A DNA stretch of 64,000 nucleotides from Begonia masoniana (GCA_022432975.1 CM039502.1:11801803-11865802), one strand, 5' to 3'; shown: positions 1-11,647, counted from the first letter of the stretch. Notes: a model not told the origin generated them from the sequence alone. A program made the numbers and translations.

Positions 1-1864
1 TTTTACGACGTTTTAGGAAATTAGGGTTTCGATCGGAATTCGTTAAAATGCGAATTAGGGTTCGTAATTAATAGGTTAGCCGTGATTAAGTATATATTGA
101 ACGTATTGGACGTTATTGGACGAAGAAAAATCAATTTGTGAAAAAGTTAAAAATTGGTTAATTTTCGGGTTTTAGGGCAAAACTCGTAATTTGGATTTTT
201 AGGTGCCGGGCGTAAAATGCTCGATAGAATAGTTCAATGGATTGGGTTAAAGCGTTAGGAAATTGCCTTAGTTAAGGTTTTGATAATTTGGACGTTTATT
301 AGCTTAAATTGATTTTAACGGCATATTGTGCTTTGCCTCAGACAAACAACGCTCGTGGACGGAGTTTGAGCTGCTTTGGACACGAGGTAAGTTCTCGTGA
401 TCTTTTCTGGCCAATTGGCCTACACCGTACGTCGTGGTCTTCTCGAGGAACTTGGTGATGTTTTGTTTAATCGCTTTGGTTGGGTAGTTAAGTTATATGT
501 GTATAGGTTGATTGTTGAGTTTTGATGGTATGTTCTGTCTATATGTGTATAGGTTGATTGTGGAGTTTTGATGGTATGCTTTGTCTATATGATTACTGTC
601 TGATATGAATTGTTCATGCATCATTCTGTACGTGTTTTTAAGCAAAGTAATGGACCTAATTAATTTACGTAATCTGTTATCTGGTCACGGCGAGGTGGGT
701 TTAGACCTCGGTGACAATCTGTCTGCGACCTAATCAAAAAGTAAAATGAACCAACGAAAAGAATCTACGTAATCTGTTATCTGGTCACGGAGAGGCTTGG
801 TAGACCTCAGTGATAATCTGTCTGCGACGTAAAGAATCTGAATCTGTAATCTGAATCTGTATCTGTATCTGCATGTTTTCTGAATTGCATACGCAGAGCA
901 CGCATTGCATTTACGTAGAGCTTACTGAGATTTAATTATCTCATAGGTGTCTGTATGGTGTAGGTAATATTCTAGGTGACATCGAGCCAGGTGAGGACGG
1001 CGTTCCTCCTCCTGACGTATGAGGCAGTTGACGGATGATGGCCGTGGGAGTGCGCTGTGTAGTCGAGGCGCTTTCTGACCCGTGGGGACGTATGTGTACG
1101 TGTTTTGGGGAATTAATGTTAATTATGAATGTATAGACATTTTAGGTTGCTTGGATTCTGGATAGGGGTTAGATAACGTTTTGGTAATTGTAAGTAAAAA
1201 TGTTTTGTTTTGAACTGTTTAATGAATGTTTTGGAAATGTTTTGATTGGTTTTAGGTTGTTACGGATAGCTCGATTTTTAGAGCTATCCACGTAGTTGGA
1301 CTTCGTAAAGTCCGCTGCGAGTCGGTTGGGTTTAAGTTATAAGCGGTTACGATAAAGAATGAAAAATGTGATGTAAAATGGGTAGAAGTTGTGATGCGCA
1401 GGGAGGAATCTTTAAAGTGTTTTGCTCTCTGGAATTTGGGTTCCAGAGAGCACTTAGAGAAAAAGATGAAAAACGAGAAGAGAAAGAGAAGGAAGAAGAG
1501 GCGACTGGGCGCCGTGCTGGTCGCTGCAGGCAGCGACTGGTCGCTGCATTATGCAGCGCACATGGCGACCAGGCGCTGCATATAGCAGCGCCCGGTCGCT
1601 GCTTCTCTTGAGGGCAGAATTCCAGTTCTGCCCTCCCGCTTTTTGACTGGGTTTTAATGTATTAAATAAATGTTTTGAGTTTTAATTAGTTAATAAATGA
1701 TTTGTTTTAAATGATTTTAGGGTTCGATTCCGATTCCGATTTAAATTCTGTTTTCAACTTCAGTTTTTATTCCGCACAAAGTTTTATTTAAAGTAAAGGA
1801 AAGTATAAGTATAAAATGAAAAATATATTACGGGAAAAATGGGTACAGTATTAGGGTCGTTACA
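1..1864 (+). mobile_element. 3' part of a long LTR, probably Ty3/gypsy type
   Basis: This non-coding stretch ends at 1861-1864 in the sequence GGGTCGTTACA, which is the usual 3' end (…CA) of many plant Ty3/gypsy LTRs. Inside, 664-727 and 763-830 are two imperfect copies of a segment containing CTGTTATCTGGTCACGG and CTGTCTGCGAC, a minisatellite of the sort common in such LTRs. No gag or pol frame is visible, and the 5' end lies outside the window, so it cannot be told from a solo LTR. The sequence changes abruptly after 1864 into GGTTCG-rich DNA, which fits an insertion into another element. The LTR class is inferred from the terminal motif only. Confidence 0.6.
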
Positions 1865-2572
1865 GAACCGAACCGAAGGTTCGGGTCGGTTCGGTTCGGG
1901 CACAAGAGTCGTTTTTTTGTGTTCGGGTCGGGTTCAGGAATAGGCCTTCGGGTTCGGTTCGGTTGGGCGTCAAACCCGAACCGAACCGAAAAAACCAAAC
2001 CCTGAAGCTTGCACAAATATTTGGGCTTAGGCACGGGTGTCGGCGAAGTTCGGCGACAGACGAAGCTCGGCGAAGCTCGGCGACAGACGACTCCTCGGTG
2101 ACAGAGTACCGATGACTCCTCGGCGAAGCGACAGACGACCGACGAGACGACTCCTCGGCGCTCCAGCGGCAGCGACAGAGGACTGACGACCGACGAGTGA
2201 GGGCTCCTTGGTGCTCCAGCGAGTGACAGACGACAAGTATAGAGCAGGTATTCATAGAGATCAAAAAGTCTACTGGAAGATCTGTTCATTTTGTTGTTAC
2301 CTGAGTTCTGTTTGGGCGGACTGAAACAAAATTGTAGATTTTTCTCAGGCTGCAAGGTTTTATTTCATGTTTACAAATTACAGGTTTGAACCGACTTGAC
2401 CCGAACCGAACCGAACCGAACCGAACTTTTTGGTTCGAGTCTGCTTTAAGTTGTTCGGGTTCGGGTTCGGGTTCGGGTTCGGGTTCGGGTTCGGAAACCG
2501 GAACCGAAACCGAACTCATCGGTTCTGTTCGGTCCAAAACCGAACCGAACCCGAACCTTGCCCACCCCTACT
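1865..2572. mobile_element. hAT-like MITE remnant, rich in GGTTCG repeats
   Basis: Both ends are built from GGTTCGG/CCGAACC motifs in opposite orientation. The right end (2541-2572, read on the minus strand) begins TAGGGGTGGGCAAGG, the terminal form of many plant hAT MITEs; compare the better delimited copies at 21596, 37614 and 55081. At 2452-2494 there is a pure run of the hexamer GTTCGG. The middle (2040-2230) is a degenerate CGACGAAG-rich tandem array. The left TAGGGG terminus is missing because the LTR ending at 1864 abuts it directly. The open frames here on both strands are translations of the repeats, not genes. Confidence 0.55.
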
Positions 2573-3054
2573 GTTCACAACTTCATCTTCCGATCACTGT
2601 TCATTTCTGTCTTATTATATCCCGAAGACTGTTTTCATTCCTTCCCGCTTCCAACCTCCTGGCTTTTGTTCTTTTATTCTTCTGTCATTTAATCTGAACT
2701 ACGATTTTAAGTATGTTTTCAAATTTAAATGCTTAAAGTGCTCTGCTTCCTGTATTCATCTGTCGTTCATTTCTGTGGTCCAATAATTAATATATTTTTC
2801 TGATTTTGTTCCAAGGATCCTGATCTCCTTCTGTTGTTTACCCTGTAGTTCGGTGTTAACTGTTTTTCCCTTGTTTGATTTCGACACCAGAGAACTCTCT
2901 CTCTGCGAAGTTTTAAAGTTTGTAAATATTCTGTTCACTGTTTCTTCTGACTGTCCTATTTTAAAAAAAAAAATAGTTACCATTTTCTGATAACTGTCCG
3001 GGAGTGACGGCTCCGATCTCGGGCCCCAATCGGATTTGGTTTCGGGCTGTCACA
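2573..3054 (+). mobile_element. Possible second LTR fragment ending in GGGCTGTCACA
   Basis: The segment is CT-rich, has no gene-like frame, and stops at 3054 in GGTTTCGGGCTGTCACA. This resembles the CA-ending 3' terminus of a plant LTR. The hAT-like repeat at 1865-2572 may have inserted into it. No 5' boundary or target-site duplication could be found, so this rests on one terminal motif. Confidence 0.35.
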
Positions 3055-4080
3055 GGACAAACCCGGTTTTATAACACCAACCATTTTCTGGGATTAGGCT
3101 AATCAGATTCAAAGTATGTTTGATTAAATCTTCTTAAATTAATTACAGAAATTAATTTAAGGAAGAACAGATTCTCCTTGTTCGGATTTGATCCACCCAA
3201 AAGCAAATCATTCAAGTTCATTGAACAATGAACAGCCTACGGACTACAGAGAGAGTATAAGATTAATTATATAATTAATTTATTAATTCGTGATTAAAGA
3301 AAACATAGAGTCGACAGGACAAGACCAAAGCCAACATCTGTAGATTGTCCAATGTCCCAGTCACATAAGCTAACAATGTCTCTCACGTGCTAGCATTGTC
3401 TTTCTAAATTTTAATACTAATAAATAAGTAAAAATAATATCTTATTATTATAATAAAAAAATACTAGCCCACCTTCTTTAAAATTTTTTAAAAAAAACAA
3501 ATGGAGTAAGAATGATGCTCTAATGTAGGCTAAAAGTGATGAACTTGTAGGAAATAATTAAATAAAGGTAAAGTTTTGAACTGTAACACATTAATTTATA
3601 AGATTTAGTTAACCTGTCGCGTGTTGAAATGGACAAAGAGAAAGTTCTAGGATGTTTCATAAAAAAAGTTATGATACGCTTATCCTCTATTTTTTGATGT
3701 GTAACTAATTAATTGGTTCAATTAGTGACTTATTTTAATTATTTGTAGTATATAATGTTAACTGCATCAATTAACGAGTGTCACGTCAAGAAATAAAAAA
3801 TAAGAGGTAAAATTTGAAGATAAATGTAACATTAATATGAATGAATTCGTACTATTTGTTCGTATTAGAGAGTCCATTTTCCATTTCTAGAGGCTCATTC
3901 GAGAAATTAAGTTTTTTTTTTTAAATTCTGTATTATTTAATTGAATCGAATATGTACTTATTAGACTTGCATTATAATTTCTCTCAGAGGAATAGCTCCA
4001 ACCCATAAAAATGTTAATAAAGAAGAGGGCAAGTACGGAGGAGTTGCATCTATTTGAACACATGAGATCTATTCTTTTTC
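3055..4080. other. AT-rich intergenic region, no gene seen
   Basis: About 1 kb of AT-rich DNA without a supported reading frame or clear repeat boundary. It leads into the promoter of the small RTFL/DVL gene. Confidence 0.6.
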
Positions 4081-4092
4081 TCTATATATATA
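4081..4092 (+). promoter_or_regulatory. TATA box of the RTFL/DVL-like gene
   Basis: CTATATATATAC lies about 115 bp before the ATG at 4205, followed by a CT-rich leader with (CT)n at 4139-4156. This spacing and layout are typical of a plant core promoter with a short 5' leader. Confidence 0.5.
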
Positions 4093-4204
4093 CAGCCCTT
4101 CCCAATTCTACAATATCTCAAACATTACTAAAAGTGACCCCTCTCTCTCTCTCTCTAGATAGAATACACATTCTTTCTCTCTCTAAAACCAGAGGTTAGA
4201 GAAA

Positions 4205-4342
4205 ATGGGGAAGAAGGCAGGCATAGGAGAGGCAAAGAAGAAAATATCATGCAGAAAGCTTGGAGGGTATCTTCAAGAGCAAAAGGGAAGGCTTTATCTT
4301 GTTACAAGATGCATAGTCGTCCTTCTATGCTGGCACGACTAA
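4205..4342 (+). CDS. ROTUNDIFOLIA/DVL-type microprotein, 45 aa
   Basis: A 45-codon frame starts at ATG 4205 and ends with TAA at 4342. The N-terminus is lysine-rich (MGKKAGIGEAKKK). The C-terminal half carries the RTF/DVL signature: KLGGYLQEQKGRLYLVTRC followed by the hydrophobic IVVLLCWHD end. In this family the conserved segment runs from a KLG-(R/G)-YL start to a CWHD end. The family consists of very small plant-specific, membrane-associated proteins; overexpression alters cell proliferation along organ axes, giving short leaves and siliques. A TATA box and CT-rich leader lie just upstream. The conserved segment here is complete, so the gene looks intact. The function is from family knowledge; the identity is seen directly in the motif. 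Confidence 0.9.
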   Translation: MGKKAGIGEAKKKISCRKLGGYLQEQKGRLYLVTRCIVVLLCWHD

Positions 4343-4642
4343 CCCTCCCATCTCCGCCTTCAATTTGCTCGGAATTTATGTACAGCTATTATAAAATTAA
4401 TGTTCGATTTAGTGAGTTTAGCTTTGATATGAGGATCTAATGTATCGCGATAGAGGCTTTGGAGAAAAAAATATTCATAAGATTAATAATAGAGTTTCTA
4501 TTTTTTTTTTTTTTTTAACTCTAACTTTGGTAATTATATTCCCGTCATTTTACTCGTAACTCGATTAGTTGTACGACATATGTGTATGTTGCACATTAGT
4601 AGATTTCTTTGTCATGGGTCAAGATAAATAACTGCTTTTTTG

Positions 4643-4742
4643 NNNNNNNNNNNNNNNNNNNNNNNNNNNNNNNNNNNNNNNNNNNNNNNNNNNNNNNNNN
4701 NNNNNNNNNNNNNNNNNNNNNNNNNNNNNNNNNNNNNNNNNN
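4643..4742. other. Assembly gap, 100 N
   Basis: Exactly 100 unknown bases, the conventional length for a gap of unknown size. It cuts the receptor-like protein gene on the minus strand before its C-terminal LRRs and membrane segment. The sequence beyond the gap (4343-4642) shows no LRR coding sequence. Confidence 0.99.
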
Positions 4743-6537
4743 TGAAGTTGTTGTAAGACAAATCCAAAACGAAGAGGGAAGTCATGGAGCATATTGCCGG
4801 CGAAATTTCTCCAGTGAGAAGTATTTTTTGCTACAGAGAAGTAAGTGAGAGAAAATGGTGGGATAGGGATGGACCCTTGAAGCCGGTTAAAGCTAAGGTC
4901 TAAATAAGTAAGGCGACTCCATGGAAGAAGAACTTGGCGGCTACCAAAACCAGTGAAGAAATTGTGAGAAAAATTTATGTAATCCAGAGTTTCTTTCCCT
5001 ATATTCAACATCCATTCAGGAATTCCGGCATGAATACTGTTATTACTCAGGTCTAGCCACTTCAATTCATTTTGATTTCTCAGAAAAGCAGGTACTTTTC
5101 TCAAATTGCACTGAGATAGCCCTAAATGCTGAAACTTATGAACACTAGTGCTAGAACTGGCATTGTTACTTGAATCATCAACAACCAAAGATAGCTGATT
5201 CCCCGATAGATTCAAAACAGTCAAGTTCTTGAGAGCATTAAACTCCTCAAAATCCACCGACCCAGTGAAGATATTAAGAGAAAGATCAAGATATGCAAGG
5301 TTTTTCAGGCTGAAAACTGATTTTGAAATCGACCCATAAAATGATTGTCAGAAAGATCCAAATGGACTAGTCTGTATAGGTTGGCTATTGAAGATGGAAA
5401 TGGACCAGTGAAGTTATTTCCACAAAGCGAAAGTTCTTGCAAATTGTAGACATTTGTGAAGACAGATGGAATTTGACCGGTTAGTAGGTTATTACACAGC
5501 ATTACACTACGAAGATCGACTAGATTTCCAATTGAGAGTGGAATTTGACCGGTGAATGAATTAAACGAAAGCTGCAAACGCAGAAGATGGGTAAGTTTAC
5601 CGAGTTCAGTTGGGATAGACCCAGAAAACTTGCAGCCATAAAGATCCAAATCAAGCAACGAGCCAAGGTTTCCAATAGAAGAAGGAAGCTCGCCAGACAG
5701 ACCAGTAGCTGCTAGCCACATTACCTGGAGAGAACTGTTCTTTGGGAAGTGAGGCAGAATGCCTGTGATATTTTCATTGTACATCAAATTAAGTCTCCTC
5801 AACTTCGGGAGATGAAAAATTTCTTCAGGAATTTGACCGTTGAGTTGGCATTCTCTGAGCGAGAGCGACTTTAACGAGGTGAAATTTGATAAAATGGCGG
5901 GGATTTCTGAAGAAATATTCACCCAACTGAGGTCCAGAATTTCTATGCAGTCCATGTTTTGAATAAGAAATTGCAGGCTAGATTTCTGACGGAGATAATT
6001 CCATGAAAGATCGAGAAGAACTAATTTCTTTAGCTTCGATATTTCCCCTGGAATTTCACCAGAAAATGCTGAACCAGACAGGTTTAAGCTTCTCAACTCC
6101 ATCAAACTCCCCATCCCAGAAGGAATTTCAGAGAAATCAAAATCATTATCCGCAAGGTTGAGAATTTGAAGATGAACCAGTCTGAAAAGACTGTTACTAG
6201 AATTTACAGACCCATAAAGACAGCTGCTACTCAAATCAAGAGCAACAACATGGCCGGTTTTCTCGTCGCACTGAACTCCATCCCAAGAGCAGCAATCTCC
6301 TTTTGCTCCTTCTGCTTTCCACGAAAAAACTTTAGGGTAAGAATCGATGGAAGAAGAAGCAGAATTGTTTATTGTAAGGCTGTGCTTGAACTCCAACAAA
6401 GCAGACCTCTCATAGCCATGGCATTTTGGTGCGGGAAACGGGTGAGAAGTTAAAGTACTGCAAATGGGCGGGAGAGGAAAGAATGAGAAAATGAAAACAC
6501 AGGCGAAGAAGGTGAAAGAAGGGGAAGACGACTCCAT
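4743..6537 (-). CDS. LRR receptor-like protein (Cf/RLP type), partial and frameshifted
   Basis: The frame starts at ATG 6537 with a signal peptide of about 26 residues, then an LRR N-terminal cap with two Cys pairs (CHGYERSALLEFKHSL and GDCCSWDGVQCDEKTGHVV). Extracellular plant LRRs of the LxxLxLSxNxFSGxIP kind follow. Read straight, it stops near residue 408. The LRR series continues in another frame if one T is restored in the homopolymer at 5338-5341 (near residue 399). A second break sits in the 6-base homopolymer at 4824-4829, after which GEISPAICSMTSL resumes the LRR pattern. The 100-N gap then removes the rest, including the expected membrane helix and short tail. Such proteins act at the plasma membrane in immunity (Cf type) or development (CLV2/TMM type); which applies here cannot be told. 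A TATA box lies at 6575-6582. Both breaks are in homopolymers, so base-calling error is as likely as a pseudogene. Confidence 0.85.
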
Positions 6538-6574
6538 GAGAGAGAGCTTATGAATTTTAGTGCCAAGATCAAAG

Positions 6575-6582
6575 TATTTATA
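6575..6582 (-). promoter_or_regulatory. TATA box of the receptor-like protein gene
   Basis: TATAAATA on the minus strand, about 38 bp before the ATG at 6537. The leader would be very short if this is the one used. Confidence 0.4.
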
Positions 6583-6599
6583 CTCAGCAACGCCATGAA

Positions 6600-7915
6600 A
6601 GCCTCAGGACTCGAGCTTCCCCACCGCGTAAAACAGGCTACGTACGTTCGCGCCAAGTTCACAGGTTACTGTTTAAAAAGTGTCTTTAACCATATCTGAT
6701 ATTGCATGAGAATTTTTTAATAATTGATGTAATGCGAGTTAAAATAATAATTTGTGATGAAATTTTATGTTAGTGTTTTGGTAAATTCACGTCAAAATAA
6801 ATATAAAATTCAAATATTTGATCATATTTAATTATTAATGCATTATAAATTAGCTATTTGATTTTTTTTATAAAGTAAATCTTATTGAAAATCAAATTAG
6901 AGTAATAATTAATAATGAAAACAACATGGTAAAGTCGACTTTGACTAAAGGGGTAATTTAAAGTTGACATTTTGAATTTTTTATTGAATAAAATATACCT
7001 CAATTTTTTTTTAGCTATCAGCATCATTGTCGTTATTTTACCTATTAACTTCGCCATACAATGCATGTGCGAATTTTTTTTTGTCCTAATTCTAATTATA
7101 ATGAATCTCGTATATTCTACTTTTTAAAGGTGACGTTTCTTGCACATACGATAGAGTAATAAATTTAATTAAGCTAAAATTGCATCTTATTCATTATTGT
7201 AATATTTATTTTTGTTATTTAATTAAATCATAGTCACTTAACATTAGTTGAACAATTTAATAGTATTGTATTGAATTATGAAGAACAAAATGACTTAATT
7301 TCATAAAATTATAACACATAAAAGAGTAGAGTTGATCTCTAAACCACTTTCATTAATAATTGAATTAATTGGAACTCGCCGCGTAGGCGCGTAACCTGGT
7401 TGATAGCATGGCCTCGTGAAAAGTAGATTCCTCTCTTTTGTTTTTGTTTGTTAGTGAAGTCATTCTTCCATTAAACACTTCCTCCAATCAAATGTATATG
7501 AGATAATAAAATTATTTGTTTCTGGGAAAGAAGGCGATATAAAGTCATATCTTTCCATAAAGCTCCCATTGATTGATTTTATCATGCTTATATTAATACA
7601 TATTCTACATTTTTAGTCATATCTTTCCATAAAGCTCCCATTGATTGATTTTAAATTTGGAAATTTGTAATTTTTATTGAATTTCTTTTATAATTTTGTA
7701 TTTACTTTTCTAATTTTAAGTATACGTCAAAATATTTTTTATTGGATAATATCAAATAATTTTTTTATTAATATTTAATTTTATTTACATTGATTTAACG
7801 TAACTAATTTTTAAATTAAATGAGTAAATATCGTTAACATATAATTATTAATACTTATTATAATTTTAAATAATTTTTTTTAAAAACTTATGTTAATATA
7901 AGTTGAAAATATTTA
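6600..7915. other. AT-rich intergenic region with a local repeat
   Basis: No gene-like frame is supported. A 36-bp segment containing CATATCTTTCCATAAAGCTC occurs twice (about 7546-7582 and 7618-7654), a short direct duplication. The rest is AT-rich sequence without recognisable boundaries. Confidence 0.5.
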
Positions 7916-8096
7916 TATACGCTCGACTCGTTAGGCTCAGCTCGTTAGGCTCGCTGAGCCAACTCGACTCGTTTAACTCTTGACTTGCGAACCGGCTCGG
8001 GTTGAAATTTTTTTTCAGGCTTACTCGTTAGGCTCGGTGAGCCGAACTACTTCTAGCTCGGTGAGACTCAACTCGACTCGCTCATTAGTCATGTCT
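7916..8096. repeat. Degenerate GCTCGACTCGTTAGG-type repeats
   Basis: Several imperfect copies of GCTCGACTCGTTAGGCTCG occur at 7920-8085. This short-period degenerate repeat borders the transposon nest that follows. No coding function is apparent. Confidence 0.5.
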
Positions 8097-8105
8097 AATC
8101 ATATT

Positions 8106-8918
8106 GAGTTTCCAATTAAGGAAAAATACACTAGGTGGCAATTGTCGCCATTATCTTCTTCCTTGACTTCTTCGCACAAACGGCTACATGGCGATCTTTA
8201 ATTTTCAAGGAGTAAGAAAATTTTAAAATAACAAGAATCAAATAAAACTAATTTTTAATTTTGGAAAAAATTAAATACTTTTAAAAGAGTAATTAAAAAA
8301 AAAATTATTAAACTACATGGTCATTAACAAATTCGCCCTTAAATTATATTTGTTAACAAGATCACCTTTAAATTATGGCCCGTTAACAAAAAAATCATTG
8401 TCGTCTAAATGTCCGTTAAAATTTGGTCGTGCGAGAGGCCGGTATTTGAGAGAATGAGCCCGCTCTCTTTTTTTCTTTTGGAGCGGGATAGCCTGGATTT
8501 CTAGTTCAATTTAGTTTAATGAAAATTCAGAATTCAGTTCAATTTAAATCTTGTATTTTTTATTTTTAACCAAATAAACAATGAATAAATTTGACCCTAC
8601 TCTCCAAAATCGAATGGAACCGAACCAATATTAATATTTTATTTTATTTTTTTCGTTTTAACTTTAAATATTTCAAATTAAATCAACCAAAACCAATCCA
8701 TACCGAGCGTAAATCAGCTAAAACCAACCCAAGATTGAGTCAAAACCGACTCAAACTAAGTTAAAAAAAAAAAAAATCTGAAATCAAGATGGAATCAAAT
8801 TGAGCAAGGCAAAAAAATCAATTCGATTCGGATTTGGTTACCAATTGCAGAGACTTACATATATCTACCACATAATTGAAATTTATGGTAGAAACATAAA
8901 ATATAAGTGAAAAAAAAT
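8106..8918. repeat. Dispersed repeat, uninterrupted copy
   Basis: This 0.8-kb segment starts at GAGTTTCCAATTAAGG and is matched in the same order by 10803-10969 plus 12162-12767. Shared blocks include AAAATACACTAGGTGGCAAT, AATTCGATTCGGATTTGG and TACCAATTGCAG. The second copy is split by the Pack-MULE at 10979-12152. It also resembles part of the palindrome arm at 10230-10345. It is probably a decayed DNA transposon; no transposase is seen. Confidence 0.7.
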
Positions 8919-9419
8919 AGAGAGGTAAGTAATTAGACTTTCAACCTTATTCTTTGTTTAAAAAAAATTAAAAAAGATTTGTTCTTTTTTTTTTTTAAAT
9001 ATAAATATCTTGGTTCAAGTGCAAACAAATTAAAAGAAATCCAAGTAATGATTTAATTTTATGTTTAAAATTTTCTACATTTATATTTAAACTATATTTA
9101 TATTTGAATCGAAAATATATTTCTTATATTCATTAGCTAAAAAGTTACAGAGTAACTAATTTTATCTCTAAACAAACCAAAATTTAAAAAATCTCATATT
9201 TTTTCAAAAGAATTTAAAATAAACAATACAAATAAGAAGAAGTTTCTAGATTTGAACGTAAAAATAGAAGTAAAGATTCAATAACCATTATTACCTGCAC
9301 ACGCACTCTGCTCTAGGTTTTTCTTTTTTGCTTTCTTCGTCTGGATTACTGAGCTTGAATCTCTGTTAAAACATGGCTACCATTTTACCCTTTTCCATGT
9401 TTAACGGACAAAGCAACTC

Positions 9420-10727
9420 GTTAATCTCAACATTTGAAGACGACGAAAAAAGGATCATCTTTTTTACTTTCACGTCTCTTTGTTTTTCTTCTGTTTTCTC
9501 GACGTAATTCGTCAACTTTCTGGGTATCCAAACAGGGAGAATAGGAGATCAAAACATGACTGTCTTTTTTCTTGCTACTTCTACCAAGATCTCTCCTCTT
9601 CGTTGGTTTCTTGTTTCAGAGACTTTTTAAAGACGACGTAATCTTTTATACATGCAAACAACCGTAAAGTCACAATTAAGACAGCTTTCAAGAAAATTAA
9701 GGAAGCTAGGTATCTCTGCAGGCTTCAATTATACATAGACCAAAGAAAATTTTATGAACTGTATTATGAATGCCATCAAGAAATTCTAAGATTAAAAAAC
9801 CTTAAATTTCTTATACCTTGAAAATTGAAGGTCGTTCTGCACCCGCACTTGCGACGATGGCGAGGAAGATAATAATGGCGATAATTGCCAGCTATTGCGT
9901 TTTTCCTTACTGGGCGGAAACTCTCATTTGATGTCCTCACCAATGAGCGAATATTCTTCTCTAATCCTTATAATTTGACTGTGCACTATCCCAGAATATT
10001 TTCTTTGATCTCCTACACTTGCCGGAAACTGTCAGCTAAGATATCTCGACGCAGGAAACTATCAGCTTCGATACAAATTCTGGCGTAGAGATATCTTAGC
10101 TTACAGTTTCCGACGAGTGCAGGAGATCAAAGAAAATATTCGGGGATAGTGTACAGTCAAATTATAAGGATTAGAAAAGAAGATTCGCTCATTGGCGAGG
10201 ACATCAAAGGAGAGTTTCCGATTAGTAAGAAAAAACGCGATAGGTGGCAATTATCGCCACTATTATCTTCCTTGCCATCGTCGCAAGAGTGGGTGCAAAA
10301 CGACCTTCAATTTTCAAGGTACAAGAAATTTAAGGTTTTTTAATCTTAGAATTTCTTGATGGCATTCATAATACAATTCATAAATTTTTCTTTGGTCTAT
10401 GTATACTTCAAGCCTGTAGAGATATCTTAGCTTCCTTAATTTTTTCAAAAGCTGTCATAGTTGTGACCTTCTGGTTCTTTGTATGTTTAAAAGATTGCAT
10501 CGTCTTTAAGGTCTCTAAGACAAGAAACCAACAAAGAGAGATTTGGGTTGAAGTAGCATATACGTCTTGTTTTGATCTTCTATTCTCTCTGTTTGGGTGC
10601 CCAAAAAGTTGATGAATTATGTCGAGAAAATAGAAAAAAAAAAAAACAAGAAACGTGAAAGTAAAATGATAATCATTTTCCCATCATCTTCAAACGTTGA
10701 GATTAATCATCTGAATGCAATGAGTCG
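9420..10727. repeat. Large imperfect palindrome, arms about 0.63 kb
   Basis: The left arm (about 9420-10047) and right arm (about 10088-10727) are inverted copies around a loop of about 40 bp. Paired landmarks are GCTAAGATATCTC (10035-10047) with GAGATATCTTAGC (10088-10100), GATGTCCTCACCAATGAGCG with its complement near 10190, and TTAATCTCAACATTTGAAGA (9420) with its complement near 10710. The flanks stop matching beyond these points. It looks like a fold-back DNA transposon, or two inverted copies of the repeat at 8106. Small open frames in the arms are not supported as genes. Confidence 0.75.
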
Positions 10728-11256
10728 TCATAGTGTTACTCTAGTTTAGGCGATCAAAGAAAATATTTCTAGATTAGCTCATTGGCAAGGGCATCATATT
10801 GGGAGTTTCCAATTAAGGAAAAATACACTAGGTGGCAATTGTCGCCATTATCGTCTTTCTCGTCTTCTTCACATAAACTGCTACATGACGATCTTTAATT
10901 TTCAAGTAACAAGCAAATTTTAAAATAACAAGAATCAAATAAAACTAATTTCTAATTTTTTTAAAAAAATAAAATTTAGAGAAACGTTCAATTTAGCCCC
11001 CAACGTATGAGGTTAATGGTCAATTGTCCCCTAACGTTTATTTTTGACCCAATCAGCCCCTATGGTATACAACGTTTGCAATTCGACCCCTCCCAGTCAA
11101 TTTTTCCGTTAAATTTGACATGTGCTCCCTACGTGACTTTTAAAATTCCCTAATTGCCCTCTCTCTCTCATTTTCTTCAATTGGTTTTTCTGCCATTGAT
11201 CCTTTGCAAAAATACTAACAAACAGCAGAAATTAAAACACTGTGAAACAAACACAA

Positions 11257-11640
11257 TCAGTACCTGAGATTTGTAGAAAAGTAAGAACTGGCCTCATCTT
11301 CTCCAATAACTGCTCGGAGAGGGCTCGGCTCCTCTGAGCTCAAAACGGACGATGAGTTAGATTTCGACTTCGTCTTCGAGCTAGAACCCGACTGCTCTCT
11401 CGATCTCCGCTCACTGTCTAATCCGAATATATCACAGTAAAAGGCGTCGTCTCTCACCGGAATCCTAAATACTGGCAAATTCCTGGCACTCTTCTTCGCC
11501 GTAGAAACGAACTCTGGAAATCGGAAGACTTCCTCGTAGTATAATTTGGACTCGCAAGAAAATTTACGAGAAAGGAGGCTTCAAGGGGGGCCTCCAAAGA
11601 CGTCAGAGAAGTCGTCGGGGTCTACGGCGCGGCGTTGGAG
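11257..11640 (-). pseudogene. Captured fragment of a J-domain auxilin-like (JAC1-like) gene
   Basis: Read on the minus strand from about 11640, the frame gives VDPDDFSDVFGGPP, then a TGA, then continues in the same frame with SKLYYEEVFRFPEF, NLPVFRIPVRDDAFYCDIFG and a serine-rich tail to about 11257. The D-F-x-D-V-F-G-G-P-P and DDxFYxDIFG motifs are typical of the N-terminal region of plant JAC1/auxilin-like J-domain proteins, which help uncoat clathrin or act in chloroplast movement. The internal TGA (near 11583) fits a CGA-to-TGA change of an arginine codon. No J domain is present. The fragment lies wholly between the TIRs of the Pack-MULE. The family call is from motif memory and needs a database check. 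Confidence 0.6.
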
Positions 11641-11647
11641 TAAGCAG

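Noticed and set aside
2452..2494. GTTCGG hexamer array as an interstitial telomere
   Set aside because: The plant telomere unit is TTTAGGG. This hexamer is part of hAT-like arm sequence.
1828..2786. Several frames of 69-175 codons on both strands
   Set aside because: They translate GGTTCG and CGACGA repeats inside transposon DNA (poly Gly-Ser, Pro-Glu and similar).
4609..4848. Plus-strand frame crossing the N gap
   Set aside because: It contains 34 undetermined codons and is antisense to the receptor-like protein gene.
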